Assembly (NCBI GenBank): GCA_030432025.1
Contig: JAUIIA010000012.1
Span: forward strand, 1 to 63,595
Direction of reading: 5' to 3'
DNA from: Alphaproteobacteria bacterium
GTDB taxonomy: Bacteria; Pseudomonadota; Alphaproteobacteria; Micavibrionales; Micavibrionaceae
DNA length: 63,595 bases
Of this stretch, positions 34,805-42,915 are shown one piece after another. Position 1 is the stretch's first letter. The number at the start of each line of letters is the position of its first letter. The position numbers and the translations under genes were made by a program. The notes under the pieces were generated by a model. That model saw only the letters and a program-made list of their open reading frames with translations, did not search any database and was not told the DNA's origin.

Positions 34805-35119
34805 ATGTCTGATGCTGCCGTGGATTATGAATCCGCCGAAACCAACAATGAACCCGTAACACAGGATAACCAGCCGAAAGATGTCGGTGGTGTTGCCGGC
34901 GATAGGCTGCGCAGCTTTGTTGAGCGTATCGAGCGTCTTGAAGAAGAGAAAGCCCATTTGGCCGAAGACATTAAGGAAGTTTACGCCGAGCTAAAAGGTG
35001 TGGGCTTTGATGCCAAAACTGTACGCAAGATCGTTTCCTTGCGTAAAATGGATCACGAGAAGCGCCGTGAAACCGAAGAGCTGCTTGATTTGTATAAGAC
35101 AGCGATCGGCATGGTTTAA
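34805..35119 (+). CDS. gapR: GapR-like DNA-binding protein (DUF2312)
   Basis: 104 residues with a good AGGAG ribosome-binding site 8 nt before the ATG. An acidic disordered N-terminus of about 33 residues precedes the DUF2312 core: RLRSFVERIERLEEEKAHL, EVYAELKGVGFDAKTVRKIV, SLRKMDHEKRRETEELLDLY. In Caulobacter, GapR is a nucleoid-associated protein that encloses overtwisted DNA ahead of polymerases and stimulates topoisomerases. The coiled-coil length and the conserved KxVRKIVxLRK region match. It is monocistronic, with a strong terminator 28 bp downstream. Confidence 0.93.
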   Translation: MSDAAVDYESAETNNEPVTQDNQPKDVGGVAGDRLRSFVERIERLEEEKAHLAEDIKEVYAELKGVGFDAKTVRKIVSLRKMDHEKRRETEELLDLYKTAIGMV

Positions 35120-35146
35120 GCTATTTGCTCGTTATAGATTTTTGGG

Positions 35147-35177
35147 AAGCCCGCTTTTTTATTAAGCGGGTTTTTTC
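35147..35177 (+). terminator. Rho-independent terminator of gapR
   Basis: Stem CCCGCTT (35150-35156) pairs with AAGCGGG (35164-35170), extended by A-T and G-T pairs, with a 7-nt loop and the tract TTTTTTCTT. The U-tract faces plus-strand transcription. It ends exactly where the convergent acs stop codon begins. Confidence 0.88.
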
Positions 35178-37100
35178 TTATTTGGGTCTATTGGCCACCA
35201 AATCCTCTACAACGCTTGGATCGGCCAGTGTAGATACGTCTCCGATCTGTTCCTCCTCATTGGAGGCGATTTTTCTTAGCACGCGACGCATGATTTTGCC
35301 TGAACGTGTTTTCGGTAGGCCCGGTGCCCATTGGACGATGTCGGGTGTGGCAATAGGGCCGATTTCCGCACGTACGGCTTTTATAATTTCATCTTTTACA
35401 GTATCGCTGGGTTCCTGGCCGGCGTTTAGAGTGACAAAAGCGTAGATGCCTGTCCCTTTAATATCATGGGGGTAGCCAATTACAGCCGATTCTGCGACGG
35501 CGGTATGTTCGTTGATGGCGTCTTCAATCTCGGCAGTACCCAAACGGTGGCCCGAGACATTGATTACATCATCGACGCGTCCGGTAATGCGGTAATCACC
35601 ATCGGCATCACGCTTGGCGCCGTCGCCCGTAAAGTATTTACCGGGGAAGGTGGAGAAGTATGTCTGAATGAAGCGCTCATGGTCGCCATAAACCGTACGC
35701 ATCTGGCCGGGCCAGCTATCGAGCATCACAAAATTGCCTTCCGCTTCGCCCTCTAAGATTTTTCCGTCGTTATCGACGAGTGCGGGTTGTACGCCGAAGA
35801 ACGGTTTTTGTGCCAAGCCGGGTTTGAGCGTATGGCAGGGCAGGGGGGTGATCATGTGGCCACCTGTTTCGGTTTGCCACCATGTATCGATAATCGGGCA
35901 GCGCTTTTCGCCGACGACATCGTGGTACCACATCCATGCTTCATGGTTGATTGGCTCACCTACTGTGCCGAGAATACGCAAGCTACTGCGGTCAGTTTTC
36001 TTAACATGTTCATCCCCTTGGGAGAGGATCGCGCGAATAGCGGTCGGTGCGGTATAAAACAGGCTGACTTTGTGTTTGTCGCAGACATCCCAGAAACGCG
36101 ACCATGTCGGGTAGTTCGGTACACCTTCGAATACGAGCGTTGTTGCGCCATTCGCGAGCGGGCCGTATGTGATGTAGCTGTGGCCGGTGATCCAGCCGAC
36201 ATCGGCGGTACACCAATAGATATCATCAGGTTTGTAATCGAATACGATCTCATGCGTAAGGGACGCGTAGACCATATAGCCGCCGGTGGTGTGAAGCACA
36301 CCTTTGGGCTTTCCCGTAGATCCGCTTGTGTAGAGGATGAAGAGCGGGTCTTCGGCGTTCATTTCCTCACACGGACATTCGGGGTCCTGACGGTCGATCA
36401 ATTCGTGGTACCAGACGTCGCGGTTATCATCCCAATCAATGTCCGCGTCACGGTGTTTGAGGACGAGGACTTTTTCCGAGTCTGTGCCTTCAACGGCTTT
36501 GTCCGTGTTGGCTTTAAGGGGGATAGGTTTGCCGCCGCGCACCCCCTCATCAGCGGTGATTAAAACTTTAGCATCGCAATCAATAATACGATCTTTAAGA
36601 GATTGCGGAGAGAAGCCGCCGAACACAACGGAATGGACCGCGCCGATACGGGCGCAAGCCAGCATGGCATAAACCGCTTCGCAGACCATAGGCATATAGA
36701 TGATGACACGGTCGCCCTTCTTAACGCCGAGTTCCTTTAATCCGTTCGCCAGAAGCGAAACATTGGTTAGGAGCTCACCGAAGGTGACTTTGCTGTCTTG
36801 TTCCGGTTCATCCCCTTCCCAGATCAGGGCGATATCATCTTCTTTTTCTGGTAAATGGCGGTCAACGCAGTTGTAGCAGGCATTTAATGTGCCGTCTTCG
36901 TACCATTTGATTGAGACATCACCGTCAAAGGAGGTGTTTTTGATTTTTGTGGGTTTTTTGAACCAGTCGAGGCGTTTGGCCTGCACGGCCCAGAATACAT
37001 CGGGTTGCGCAATCGAGCCCTGATACATGGCTTCGTATTGCTCTTCGCTGATGTTGACGTTGTTTAAAATGTCCGCGGAGGGTTTGAACGTTTCGCCCAT
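35178..37100 (-). CDS. acs: Acetyl-CoA synthetase
   Basis: 640 residues, the normal family length, with AAGGAG 8 nt before the ATG. The enzyme activates acetate to acetyl-CoA through acetyl-AMP in the cytosol. Visible signatures: the AMP-binding loop [19 protein letters not shown] in the active site, [20 protein letters not shown] with the hinge Asp, [16 protein letters not shown], and [15 protein letters not shown] carrying the lysine that acetylation silences in other bacteria. First gene of a minus-strand set in reverse map order; a DoxX-like gene lies 22 bp upstream. No Pat or CobB regulator gene lies nearby. Confidence 0.97.
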   Translation of the reverse strand: MGETFKPSADILNNVNISEEQYEAMYQGSIAQPDVFWAVQAKRLDWFKKPTKIKNTSFDGDVSIKWYEDGTLNACYNCVDRHLPEKEDDIALIWEGDEPEQDSKVTFGELLTNVSLLANGLKELGVKKGDRVIIYMPMVCEAVYAMLACARIGAVHSVVFGGFSPQSLKDRIIDCDAKVLITADEGVRGGKPIPLKANTDKAVEGTDSEKVLVLKHRDADIDWDDNRDVWYHELIDRQDPECPCEEMNAEDPLFILYTSGSTGKPKGVLHTTGGYMVYASLTHEIVFDYKPDDIYWCTADVGWITGHSYITYGPLANGATTLVFEGVPNYPTWSRFWDVCDKHKVSLFYTAPTAIRAILSQGDEHVKKTDRSSLRILGTVGEPINHEAWMWYHDVVGEKRCPIIDTWWQTETGGHMITPLPCHTLKPGLAQKPFFGVQPALVDNDGKILEGEAEGNFVMLDSWPGQMRTVYGDHERFIQTYFSTFPGKYFTGDGAKRDADGDYRITGRVDDVINVSGHRLGTAEIEDAINEHTAVAESAVIGYPHDIKGTGIYAFVTLNAGQEPSDTVKDEIIKAVRAEIGPIATPDIVQWAPGLPKTRSGKIMRRVLRKIASNEEEQIGDVSTLADPSVVEDLVANRPK

Positions 37101-37122
37101 GATAAAAATCTCCTTTTGAAAA

Positions 37123-37596
37123 TTAAGCTTCTTTGGGGGTCATCTCGAGCTTTCTGATAATAGCATCGAGGTTGATGGTCATGATGATGATGGAGGAAAA
37201 CCAAACACCGCATGCAAGCGCGAACAGGGTTCCACCATCGTTGTTTACTTCGATACCCAACGGTGTGAATACATGAAAGGTGATCGCACCCGTTATGATG
37301 TCGAACGCCAGGAAGGCTCCTATAAAAGATATGACGCGCTTGCCGAAACACAACCCGATCAGCAGTAGAAAAGAAGCGATCAGTTCAGCGGAGCCGATAA
37401 CGTAAGCGTTGAAAATGCCGGGCGGCAGGAACAGGCCTTCATAGCCGAATTCATCAGCAGCCCATTTATCGAGCGTACCGAAAATATTTTGTGTTTCTTC
37501 GGAGTCGGAAAATTTGAAGAACAGCGATTGTATAAAGACAAATGCGATAAAGACCGAGAAGATACCCGTCGCTATGCGCTTTTTATTCTTTAACAT
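37123..37596 (-). CDS. DoxX-like small membrane protein
   Basis: 157 residues with four predicted membrane helices: [56 protein letters not shown] and [17 protein letters not shown]. The [11 protein letters not shown] start, the GxxE within helix 2 and the [10 protein letters not shown] loop fit the DoxX/DUF417-type family, whose members have poorly defined roles in redox or stress. An AGGAA site precedes the ATG. The start overlaps the end of the EamA gene by 14 bp, so the two are probably cotranscribed and translationally coupled. Confidence 0.75.
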   Translation of the reverse strand: MLKNKKRIATGIFSVFIAFVFIQSLFFKFSDSEETQNIFGTLDKWAADEFGYEGLFLPPGIFNAYVIGSAELIASFLLLIGLCFGKRVISFIGAFLAFDIITGAITFHVFTPLGIEVNNDGGTLFALACGVWFSSIIIMTINLDAIIRKLEMTPKEA

Positions 37597-38470
37597 GCTT
37601 TAGTTCCTGATGTTTGCCAGCTTGTCTGAATGTTACGATAGCTATGCCCACCAAGGCAACTGCTCCACCAAAAATTGTCGTTAAGGCCATTGGCTCGTTC
37701 AGGATGAACACTCCGCCGATGAGTGCGAAAATCGGCGTCAGAATGGTAAAGGCGGTGAGGATATAGACGGGGTTGCGGCCAACCAGCACCTTCCAGCCGA
37801 AATGGCTCATCGATACAATGATCACCTGATAGAATAATACGATAGCGAGCTTTGTGTGATCCGCGTTTTGCAAGCGCTCTAAGTGATTTTCCTCGAATAT
37901 GAAGCTGATTGTCAGGGCTATCGGCAGGGCAATGACGAAGGCATAGCCGACCATAGTCGGGAAGTTTAGCTCCTTGATACGGCGCAGTTGTGTTGAGCCG
38001 ATCGCCCAGAAAAGGGCGGATAGAAGAAGGAAGATGACCCCCATGGTCGTGACGTTGGCATCCGCGTGGGGTTTATAAATCACGATGGCGCCGCCAATAA
38101 AGGCTACGAGTAACCCGATGAGTGTTTTAAGCCCGAAACGTTCTTTAAACACGAACCACCCCAGAATAATCAGCATGGGTAATTCGGCTTTCATAACCAG
38201 CCCGGCGATCCCCGCATCGACTTGTGATAGTCCGGCGAACAGGAAGCCCATGTGGACACCCTGAAACGGAATGGCGTAGCGTGCGAGGTTTTTTAGGGTT
38301 TCCAGTGAGATGCGTTTAGCAAAAGGCAGGAATATAAGCCCGCACAAAGCAAAGCGGATCGAGAGCAGCATGAATGGCGGGATTTCCAATGCGCCAATCC
38401 GTATGACAACGAAGTGCATGCCCCAGATGAACATGACAAACAAAACCAGTAACAGATCGCGTGCGCTCAT
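37583..38470 (-). CDS. EamA/DMT-family transporter
   Basis: 295 residues with ten hydrophobic segments arranged as two five-helix EamA repeats: first MFIWGMHFVVIRIGALEIPP to LVAFIGGAIVIYKP, second VIFLLLSALFWAIGSTQLRR to FGGAVALVGIAIVTFRQ. Drug/metabolite transporters export amino acids, nucleotides or other metabolites; the substrate cannot be told from sequence. The WGxxFV motif in helix 1 and the helix-9/10 sequence ILTPIFALIGGVFILNEP are typical. It starts 4 bp after the EVE gene stop and overlaps the DoxX-like gene. Confidence 0.9.
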   Translation of the reverse strand: MSARDLLLVLFVMFIWGMHFVVIRIGALEIPPFMLLSIRFALCGLIFLPFAKRISLETLKNLARYAIPFQGVHMGFLFAGLSQVDAGIAGLVMKAELPMLIILGWFVFKERFGLKTLIGLLVAFIGGAIVIYKPHADANVTTMGVIFLLLSALFWAIGSTQLRRIKELNFPTMVGYAFVIALPIALTISFIFEENHLERLQNADHTKLAIVLFYQVIIVSMSHFGWKVLVGRNPVYILTAFTILTPIFALIGGVFILNEPMALTTIFGGAVALVGIAIVTFRQAGKHQELKHVKE

Positions 38471-38474
38471 GTAG

Positions 38475-38906
38475 TTAGGCGGCTTTCTTTACGCCGCCAA
38501 TGGCGCAGACTTCTTTCCACTCCTCTTCAGTGACCGGGGAAACGGATAGGCGAACCTGTTTAACAACCTGCATCTGGCTGAGCATCGGGTGTGCTTTCAG
38601 GTCGGCAAGTGTGACAGGGTTCTCAAGCCCTTCGAGTGGTTTTACGTCGACAGTGACGAATTTGCCGCTCTCGTTTTTCATCGGGTCGGGGTCGGTGTAG
38701 GCTTCCTTCGTTACTTCCAGAATGCCGACAATTTCCTTGCCTTCATTGGAGTGATAGAAAAAGCCCTTATCGCCTGGTTTCATTGCCTGCATGTTGTTGC
38801 GCGCCTGATAGTTGCGCACGCGTTTCTCCCAGCGACCCTCGCCCTTTTCGACTTGGTCGTCCCATGAAAATTTATACGGCTCGGATTTGAATAACCAATA
38901 GGCCAT
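38475..38906 (-). CDS. EVE domain protein
   Basis: 143 residues, essentially one EVE (PUA-like) domain. MAYWLFKSEPYKFSWDDQ is the family start, followed by GEGRWEKRVRNYQARNNMQA, GDKGFFYHSNEGKEIVGILE and the Ser/Pro-rich end VRLSVSPVTEEEWKEV. EVE domains bind modified cytosines or modified nucleotides in DNA or RNA; the free-standing bacterial form has no settled role. An AGGAG site lies 9 nt upstream of the ATG. The tsaD-gpsA-EVE order is common in alphaproteobacteria and does not by itself indicate defence. Confidence 0.92.
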   Translation of the reverse strand: MAYWLFKSEPYKFSWDDQVEKGEGRWEKRVRNYQARNNMQAMKPGDKGFFYHSNEGKEIVGILEVTKEAYTDPDPMKNESGKFVTVDVKPLEGLENPVTLADLKAHPMLSQMQVVKQVRLSVSPVTEEEWKEVCAIGGVKKAA

Positions 38907-38990
38907 GTTGTCGTACTCCTGTCCCTTGAGTTTTATATGGAATGTAAATTAGCAGACCCGTCGTAAAAAACCAGTGTTTGGGCAGTATGT

Positions 38991-40007
38991 TTATGACGCT
39001 TTGCGCTTTTCCTTGCCCTTCATGTCGTATTTGAACGGGCGGTTCAGCATGTCTTCTATGGCTTCTTCTATCGGCAAGTTTTCATGCAGGCATTTGTAAA
39101 CGGCCTCTGTGATGGGCATATCGACTGCATTTTGTCTGGCCAGATCAAGTGTGGCTTTGGCCGTGTGGACACCTTCGGTGACGGCGTTACGCTGGCTGAG
39201 GATGCTTTCCATGCTCTTGCCTTCGCCCAAAGCAGCACCGAGGGAGAAGTTGCGCGATTGCATAGAAGAGGCGGTCAGCATCAGGTCGCCAATACCGCAC
39301 ATACCGAGCAAGGTTTGCTTTTTCGCGCCCATGGCAACGCCCAGACGGGCGATTTCAGCAACACCGCGTGTGAGTAGCGCGGCACGTGCGCTTTCGCCCA
39401 GCTGGCGGCCATAGACAACACCGCAGGCGATGGCGATCACGTTCTTGATCGCGCCACCAAGCTGCACGCCGATAATGTCTGTGGTTACATATGGGCGGAA
39501 GCGTTTGCCGCCCAGTGAATCTTGAAGCATAGAGCCGATTTCAGCATCCTCGATGCCGATTGTGACAGCCGCGGGCAGGCCGCGTGCGACTTCGGAGGCG
39601 AAGGTCGGACCGGTCATGACGGCGACTTTGGCATTAGGGATGACATCTGTCGCGACTTGGGAGAGCAAAAGACCGCTTTCCAGCTCAATACCTTTGGAGC
39701 AGATCACAAGAACCTGATCTTCGCGGTAGCTGTCTTTGATTTCGTTGAGTGTCGCGCGCAAATACTGGGCGGGTGTAACGAATAGCAGGATGTCACGCTG
39801 TGTTACTTCCTGCAGGTCACTTGTCGCTTTTAAATTCTCGTTGAGTTCAACGGAAGGGAGGTATTCGGTGTTCTCGTGATGCTTGTTGATATCTTCGGCA
39901 ACCGATTCTTCTCGTGCCCATAGCATAACATCGCGGTCTTCATTGCTTAAAGTTTGTGCCAGAGCCGTACCCCAAGCACCTGCGCCGATTACACCGATTG
40001 TTTGCAT
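38991..40007 (-). CDS. gpsA: Glycerol-3-phosphate dehydrogenase [NAD(P)+]
   Basis: 338 residues. It reduces dihydroxyacetone phosphate to sn-glycerol-3-phosphate for phospholipid synthesis. The N-terminal Rossmann fold has GVIGAGAWGTALAQTL. VMTGPTFASEVARGLPAAV and GGAIKNVIAIACGVVYG carry the conserved substrate-binding and catalytic Lys regions. RGVAEIARLGVAMGAKKQT and MCGIGDLMLTASS complete the C-terminal domain. The last residues KGKEKRKAS are a basic extension beyond the fold. GGGAG precedes the ATG. Confidence 0.97.
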   Translation of the reverse strand: MQTIGVIGAGAWGTALAQTLSNEDRDVMLWAREESVAEDINKHHENTEYLPSVELNENLKATSDLQEVTQRDILLFVTPAQYLRATLNEIKDSYREDQVLVICSKGIELESGLLLSQVATDVIPNAKVAVMTGPTFASEVARGLPAAVTIGIEDAEIGSMLQDSLGGKRFRPYVTTDIIGVQLGGAIKNVIAIACGVVYGRQLGESARAALLTRGVAEIARLGVAMGAKKQTLLGMCGIGDLMLTASSMQSRNFSLGAALGEGKSMESILSQRNAVTEGVHTAKATLDLARQNAVDMPITEAVYKCLHENLPIEEAIEDMLNRPFKYDMKGKEKRKAS

Positions 40008-40096
40008 GCGAATCTCCCTTAGTTGTGGCTGAATTTGAGATGTGAAACCTTGCCGCTTCGACTACGCGAGGTCAAGGATTAAACTTTGTGCGCTGC

Positions 40097-41146
40097 TTAT
40101 GCTTTTACTTCATCCAAGGGCCAGCGCGGCTTAGCCTTGAAATCCAGTGGGTCTTTTAGCCCCTTTTTTAGACGTTCTAAACCGGCCCATGCGATCATTG
40201 CGGCGTTGTCTCCGCAAAGCTTGATGGGTGGCGCATAAGATTGGAAGCCTTTCTCATTACATAGCTTTTCAAGGCGTGCGCGGATGACTTTATTGGCCGC
40301 AACGCCGCCAGAAACAACCAAAGTCGGCTCCTTGGTCGTGTAATTATTGGTGAAATATTTCATGGCTTTCGTGCAGCGGTCGGCAATCACATCGGCCATT
40401 GTTTCCTGAAAGGCGTAGGCCAGATCGGCGACATCGGCGCGTTGTAATTCCCCAGCGGGCAAGGCCTCAACATGTGTGCGCACGGCTGTTTTTAAACCTG
40501 AAAAGCTGAAGTCCGGCTCTTTGCGGCCTTTCATCGGTGTGGGCAACGGGAAGCGCTCAATTGCCGCGGCACCGTCGGCGCATTCCATCGCAATTTTCTG
40601 CAGTTCCGGACCACCGGGATAGGGAAGGCCCATAAGTTTTGCTGACTTATCAAAACATTCACCGGCCGCGTCATCGAGGGTTTTGCCGAGCAATGTGAAT
40701 TGCCCAACGCCTTCGGCGACCAAAAGCTGGGTATGTCCCCCTGAAACCAGCAAAAGCAAGTAAGGGAAGGTGATATCATCGGTCAGGCGCGGTGTTAAAG
40801 CGTGTCCTTCGAGGTGGTTTACCGCGATAAAAGGCAGGTTGCGGCTGGCGGCCAGTGCTTTGCCCGCGATCATGCCGATCATTACCCCGCCGATTAAACC
40901 CGGTCCGCTGGTGGCGGCGATACCGTCAATGTCCTCTAAATCAATGTCAGCGTCTTTGAGGGCTGCGGCGATCAGTGTATGTAAATGGTCGATATGCGCA
41001 CGTGCGGCAATCTCAGGAACGACGCCACCAAAGGCCTGATGTTCCTTGAGTTGAGACAGTACGAGATTGGAAAGAATCTCGCCGTTGCTATTAACGACAG
41101 CTGCTGCTGTTTCATCACAGCTTGTTTCAATGCCGAGAATGTTCAT
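40097..41146 (-). CDS. tsaD: tRNA N6-adenosine threonylcarbamoyltransferase
   Basis: 349 residues from the ATG at 41146 (MNILGIETSCDETAAAVV); upstream in-frame codons have no family match and would overlap hemC. The enzyme transfers the threonylcarbamoyl group to A37 of ANN-decoding tRNAs with TsaB and TsaE. Visible motifs: the metal-binding HLEGH (Kae1-type HxxxH), LLLLVSGGHTQLL, the TLDDAAGECFDKSAKLMGLP loop and VVSGGVAANKVIRARLE. It is divergent from hemC with a 32-bp gap, the usual alphaproteobacterial arrangement. Confidence 0.97.
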   Translation of the reverse strand: MNILGIETSCDETAAAVVNSNGEILSNLVLSQLKEHQAFGGVVPEIAARAHIDHLHTLIAAALKDADIDLEDIDGIAATSGPGLIGGVMIGMIAGKALAASRNLPFIAVNHLEGHALTPRLTDDITFPYLLLLVSGGHTQLLVAEGVGQFTLLGKTLDDAAGECFDKSAKLMGLPYPGGPELQKIAMECADGAAAIERFPLPTPMKGRKEPDFSFSGLKTAVRTHVEALPAGELQRADVADLAYAFQETMADVIADRCTKAMKYFTNNYTTKEPTLVVSGGVAANKVIRARLEKLCNEKGFQSYAPPIKLCGDNAAMIAWAGLERLKKGLKDPLDFKAKPRWPLDEVKA

Positions 41147-41178
41147 AATACAGTCCTGATTTTGAAGGCACAGGATAT

Positions 41179-42174
41179 ATGAGTACATCAAGCAGAACAA
41201 TAAGAATAGGAACCCGTGGCTCGCCGTTGGCGCTGGCGCAAACCGAGTTGGTGTGTGCTGCCCTTAAAGTCGTTCATCCATCTCTCAAAACGAGCATTAC
41301 GGTTATCAAAACGTCCGGCGACTGGAAGCCCGAGCATGGGGAAACCCGTTTGTCGGAGGTTGAGGGCGGCAAAGGGTTGTTCGCAAAGGAAATCCAGAAA
41401 GCTTTGATGGATGGTGAGGTTGATGCCGCTGTCCATTCCATGAAGGATATGGACTCACACTTGCCTGAGGGGTTGCGTATCAGGCATATGCTGCAGCGTG
41501 AAAACCCGAGCGATGCTTTATTGTTAAATGATAGGAGTACTTTGGCCAATAATAGCCAAAATGAAAATGCGCCATTTTCAGTGCTGAAAGAAGGTGCTGT
41601 GGTCGGTGCGGCGAGCGTTCGGCGCACGGCGATGCTGAAACACGTACGCCCTGACATCAACATCGTGCCGATACGCGGCAATGTTCAAACACGAATTGAT
41701 AAGTTGCGCGGGCCAAATGCTTTGCCCGGCTTGGATGCGACATTTTTGGCAATGGCGGGGCTCAACCGTCTTGGGCTGGCTGATGAAGCGGATATTATTA
41801 TAGAGCCTGAAATTATGTTACCGGCGGCGGGGCAAGGTGCGGTGGGGATCGAAACCCGCACAGATGATACGGAGACGGCTGCCTGTTTTGATGCGATATC
41901 AGATACAGACACGTTTTTATGTGTTTCCGCGGAACGTGCGGCCCTTAAGGTGCTTGATGGCTCCTGCCACACCCCGATTGGGGCTTACGCGCAGCTAAAA
42001 GAAGGTAAGATGCGCTTACGTTTAAGTATTGTGGCGTTGGACGGTAGCGCAGCGTTTGAGGATGAAGTCACGGGTCAGATCGAAGATGCCGCACAGGCAG
42101 AGAAACTGGGCATTGATTTGGCGTCTTCGCTGAAAATTACCATCCCGCCGGAGATATTGGGTCATGCAGCCTAA
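41179..42174 (+). CDS. hemC: Porphobilinogen deaminase (hydroxymethylbilane synthase)
   Basis: 331 residues; an AGGA site lies just before the ATG. It polymerises four porphobilinogens into hydroxymethylbilane in haem synthesis. Motifs: IGTRGSPLALAQTE, the AVHSMKDMDSHLPEGL active-site loop, VGAASVRRTAMLKHVRP, IRGNVQTRIDKL, and LDGSCHTPIGAYA with the cysteine that carries the dipyrromethane cofactor. It overlaps hemD by 11 bp, so translation of the two is probably coupled. A longer-than-usual insertion (DRSTLANNSQNENAPFSVLK) precedes the VGAASVRR strand. Confidence 0.97.
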   Translation: MSTSSRTIRIGTRGSPLALAQTELVCAALKVVHPSLKTSITVIKTSGDWKPEHGETRLSEVEGGKGLFAKEIQKALMDGEVDAAVHSMKDMDSHLPEGLRIRHMLQRENPSDALLLNDRSTLANNSQNENAPFSVLKEGAVVGAASVRRTAMLKHVRPDINIVPIRGNVQTRIDKLRGPNALPGLDATFLAMAGLNRLGLADEADIIIEPEIMLPAAGQGAVGIETRTDDTETAACFDAISDTDTFLCVSAERAALKVLDGSCHTPIGAYAQLKEGKMRLRLSIVALDGSAAFEDEVTGQIEDAAQAEKLGIDLASSLKITIPPEILGHAA

Positions 42175-42895
42175 AATCCTCCTTCTGCGCCCTGAAAAGC
42201 AGGCTCAGAGCTATGGCCAAAAGCTTGAAGAGCTTGGTTATGCAGTGTTTAAGGAACCTATTCTCAACATCGAGACTGTGTCTAAGGATCTTCCCGATTT
42301 ACATGCGTTTCAGGCGGTTTTAATTACCAGCATAAATGCTTTGCATGTGTTGGCCGAGGCAGTTGGTGATCGGGACATGCCGCTTTATGTTGTTGGTCCT
42401 AATACGCTGGCTGCTGCGCAAAGGCTCGGGTTCAGCCAGATTGTTTCCGGCAAGGGCAGGGCAGAGGATTTGGTCGGGTTGGTTGAACGTTTGCGCAGTC
42501 CAGATAACGGACCTCTTTTATATGTGCGTGGGCAGGATGTAGCTTTCGATATGAGGCAGGCTTTGGAAAAGTCGGGTTTTGATGTCAAAGAACACGTCGC
42601 TTATGCGGCTATCCCGAAAGCAGCTTTGTCTGAAACACTGATCAGCGCGATCAAAGATAAGCAGATTCAAGCCATACCGTTTTTTTCAAAACGGAGTGCC
42701 GAAGCATTTTTCGAATGTGCCCAAGCGGCAAGGCTCACGCCGTTTTTAGATGATATAAAAGCCTTGTGCATCAGTGAGAGCGTGCTAGAGTACGTACGGT
42801 CAAAATCAGGGGCAGAGACGTACACGGCCGAAACCCCCGACCGCGCTGGTATCACGGCATTGATCAAGGCGCATTGTCGAACCGAAGGAATTTAG
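42164..42895 (+). CDS. hemD: Uroporphyrinogen-III synthase
   Basis: 243 residues. It cyclises hydroxymethylbilane with inversion of ring D. HemD sequences diverge strongly, but LLRPEKQAQSYGQKLEELGY, VLITSINALHVLAE, YVVGPNTLAAAQRLGF, LLYVRGQDVAFDMRQALEKS and AIPFFSKRSAEAFFE follow the two-domain fold in order, and the position between hemC and hemY-type genes confirms the call. Its stop codon at 42895 lies 20 bp before the favoured start of the next gene. Confidence 0.92.
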   Translation: MQPKILLLRPEKQAQSYGQKLEELGYAVFKEPILNIETVSKDLPDLHAFQAVLITSINALHVLAEAVGDRDMPLYVVGPNTLAAAQRLGFSQIVSGKGRAEDLVGLVERLRSPDNGPLLYVRGQDVAFDMRQALEKSGFDVKEHVAYAAIPKAALSETLISAIKDKQIQAIPFFSKRSAEAFFECAQAARLTPFLDDIKALCISESVLEYVRSKSGAETYTAETPDRAGITALIKAHCRTEGI

Positions 42896-42915
42896 AAGGA
42901 ATGGAGAAAGACACC

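Noticed and set aside
35787-36563. 258-residue frame antisense to acs
   Set aside because: A shadow of a long conserved gene with strong codon bias; acs itself is unequivocal.
38475-38906. EVE gene as part of a defence island
   Set aside because: No restriction, toxin or nuclease partner; the tsaD-gpsA-EVE order is ordinary in alphaproteobacteria.
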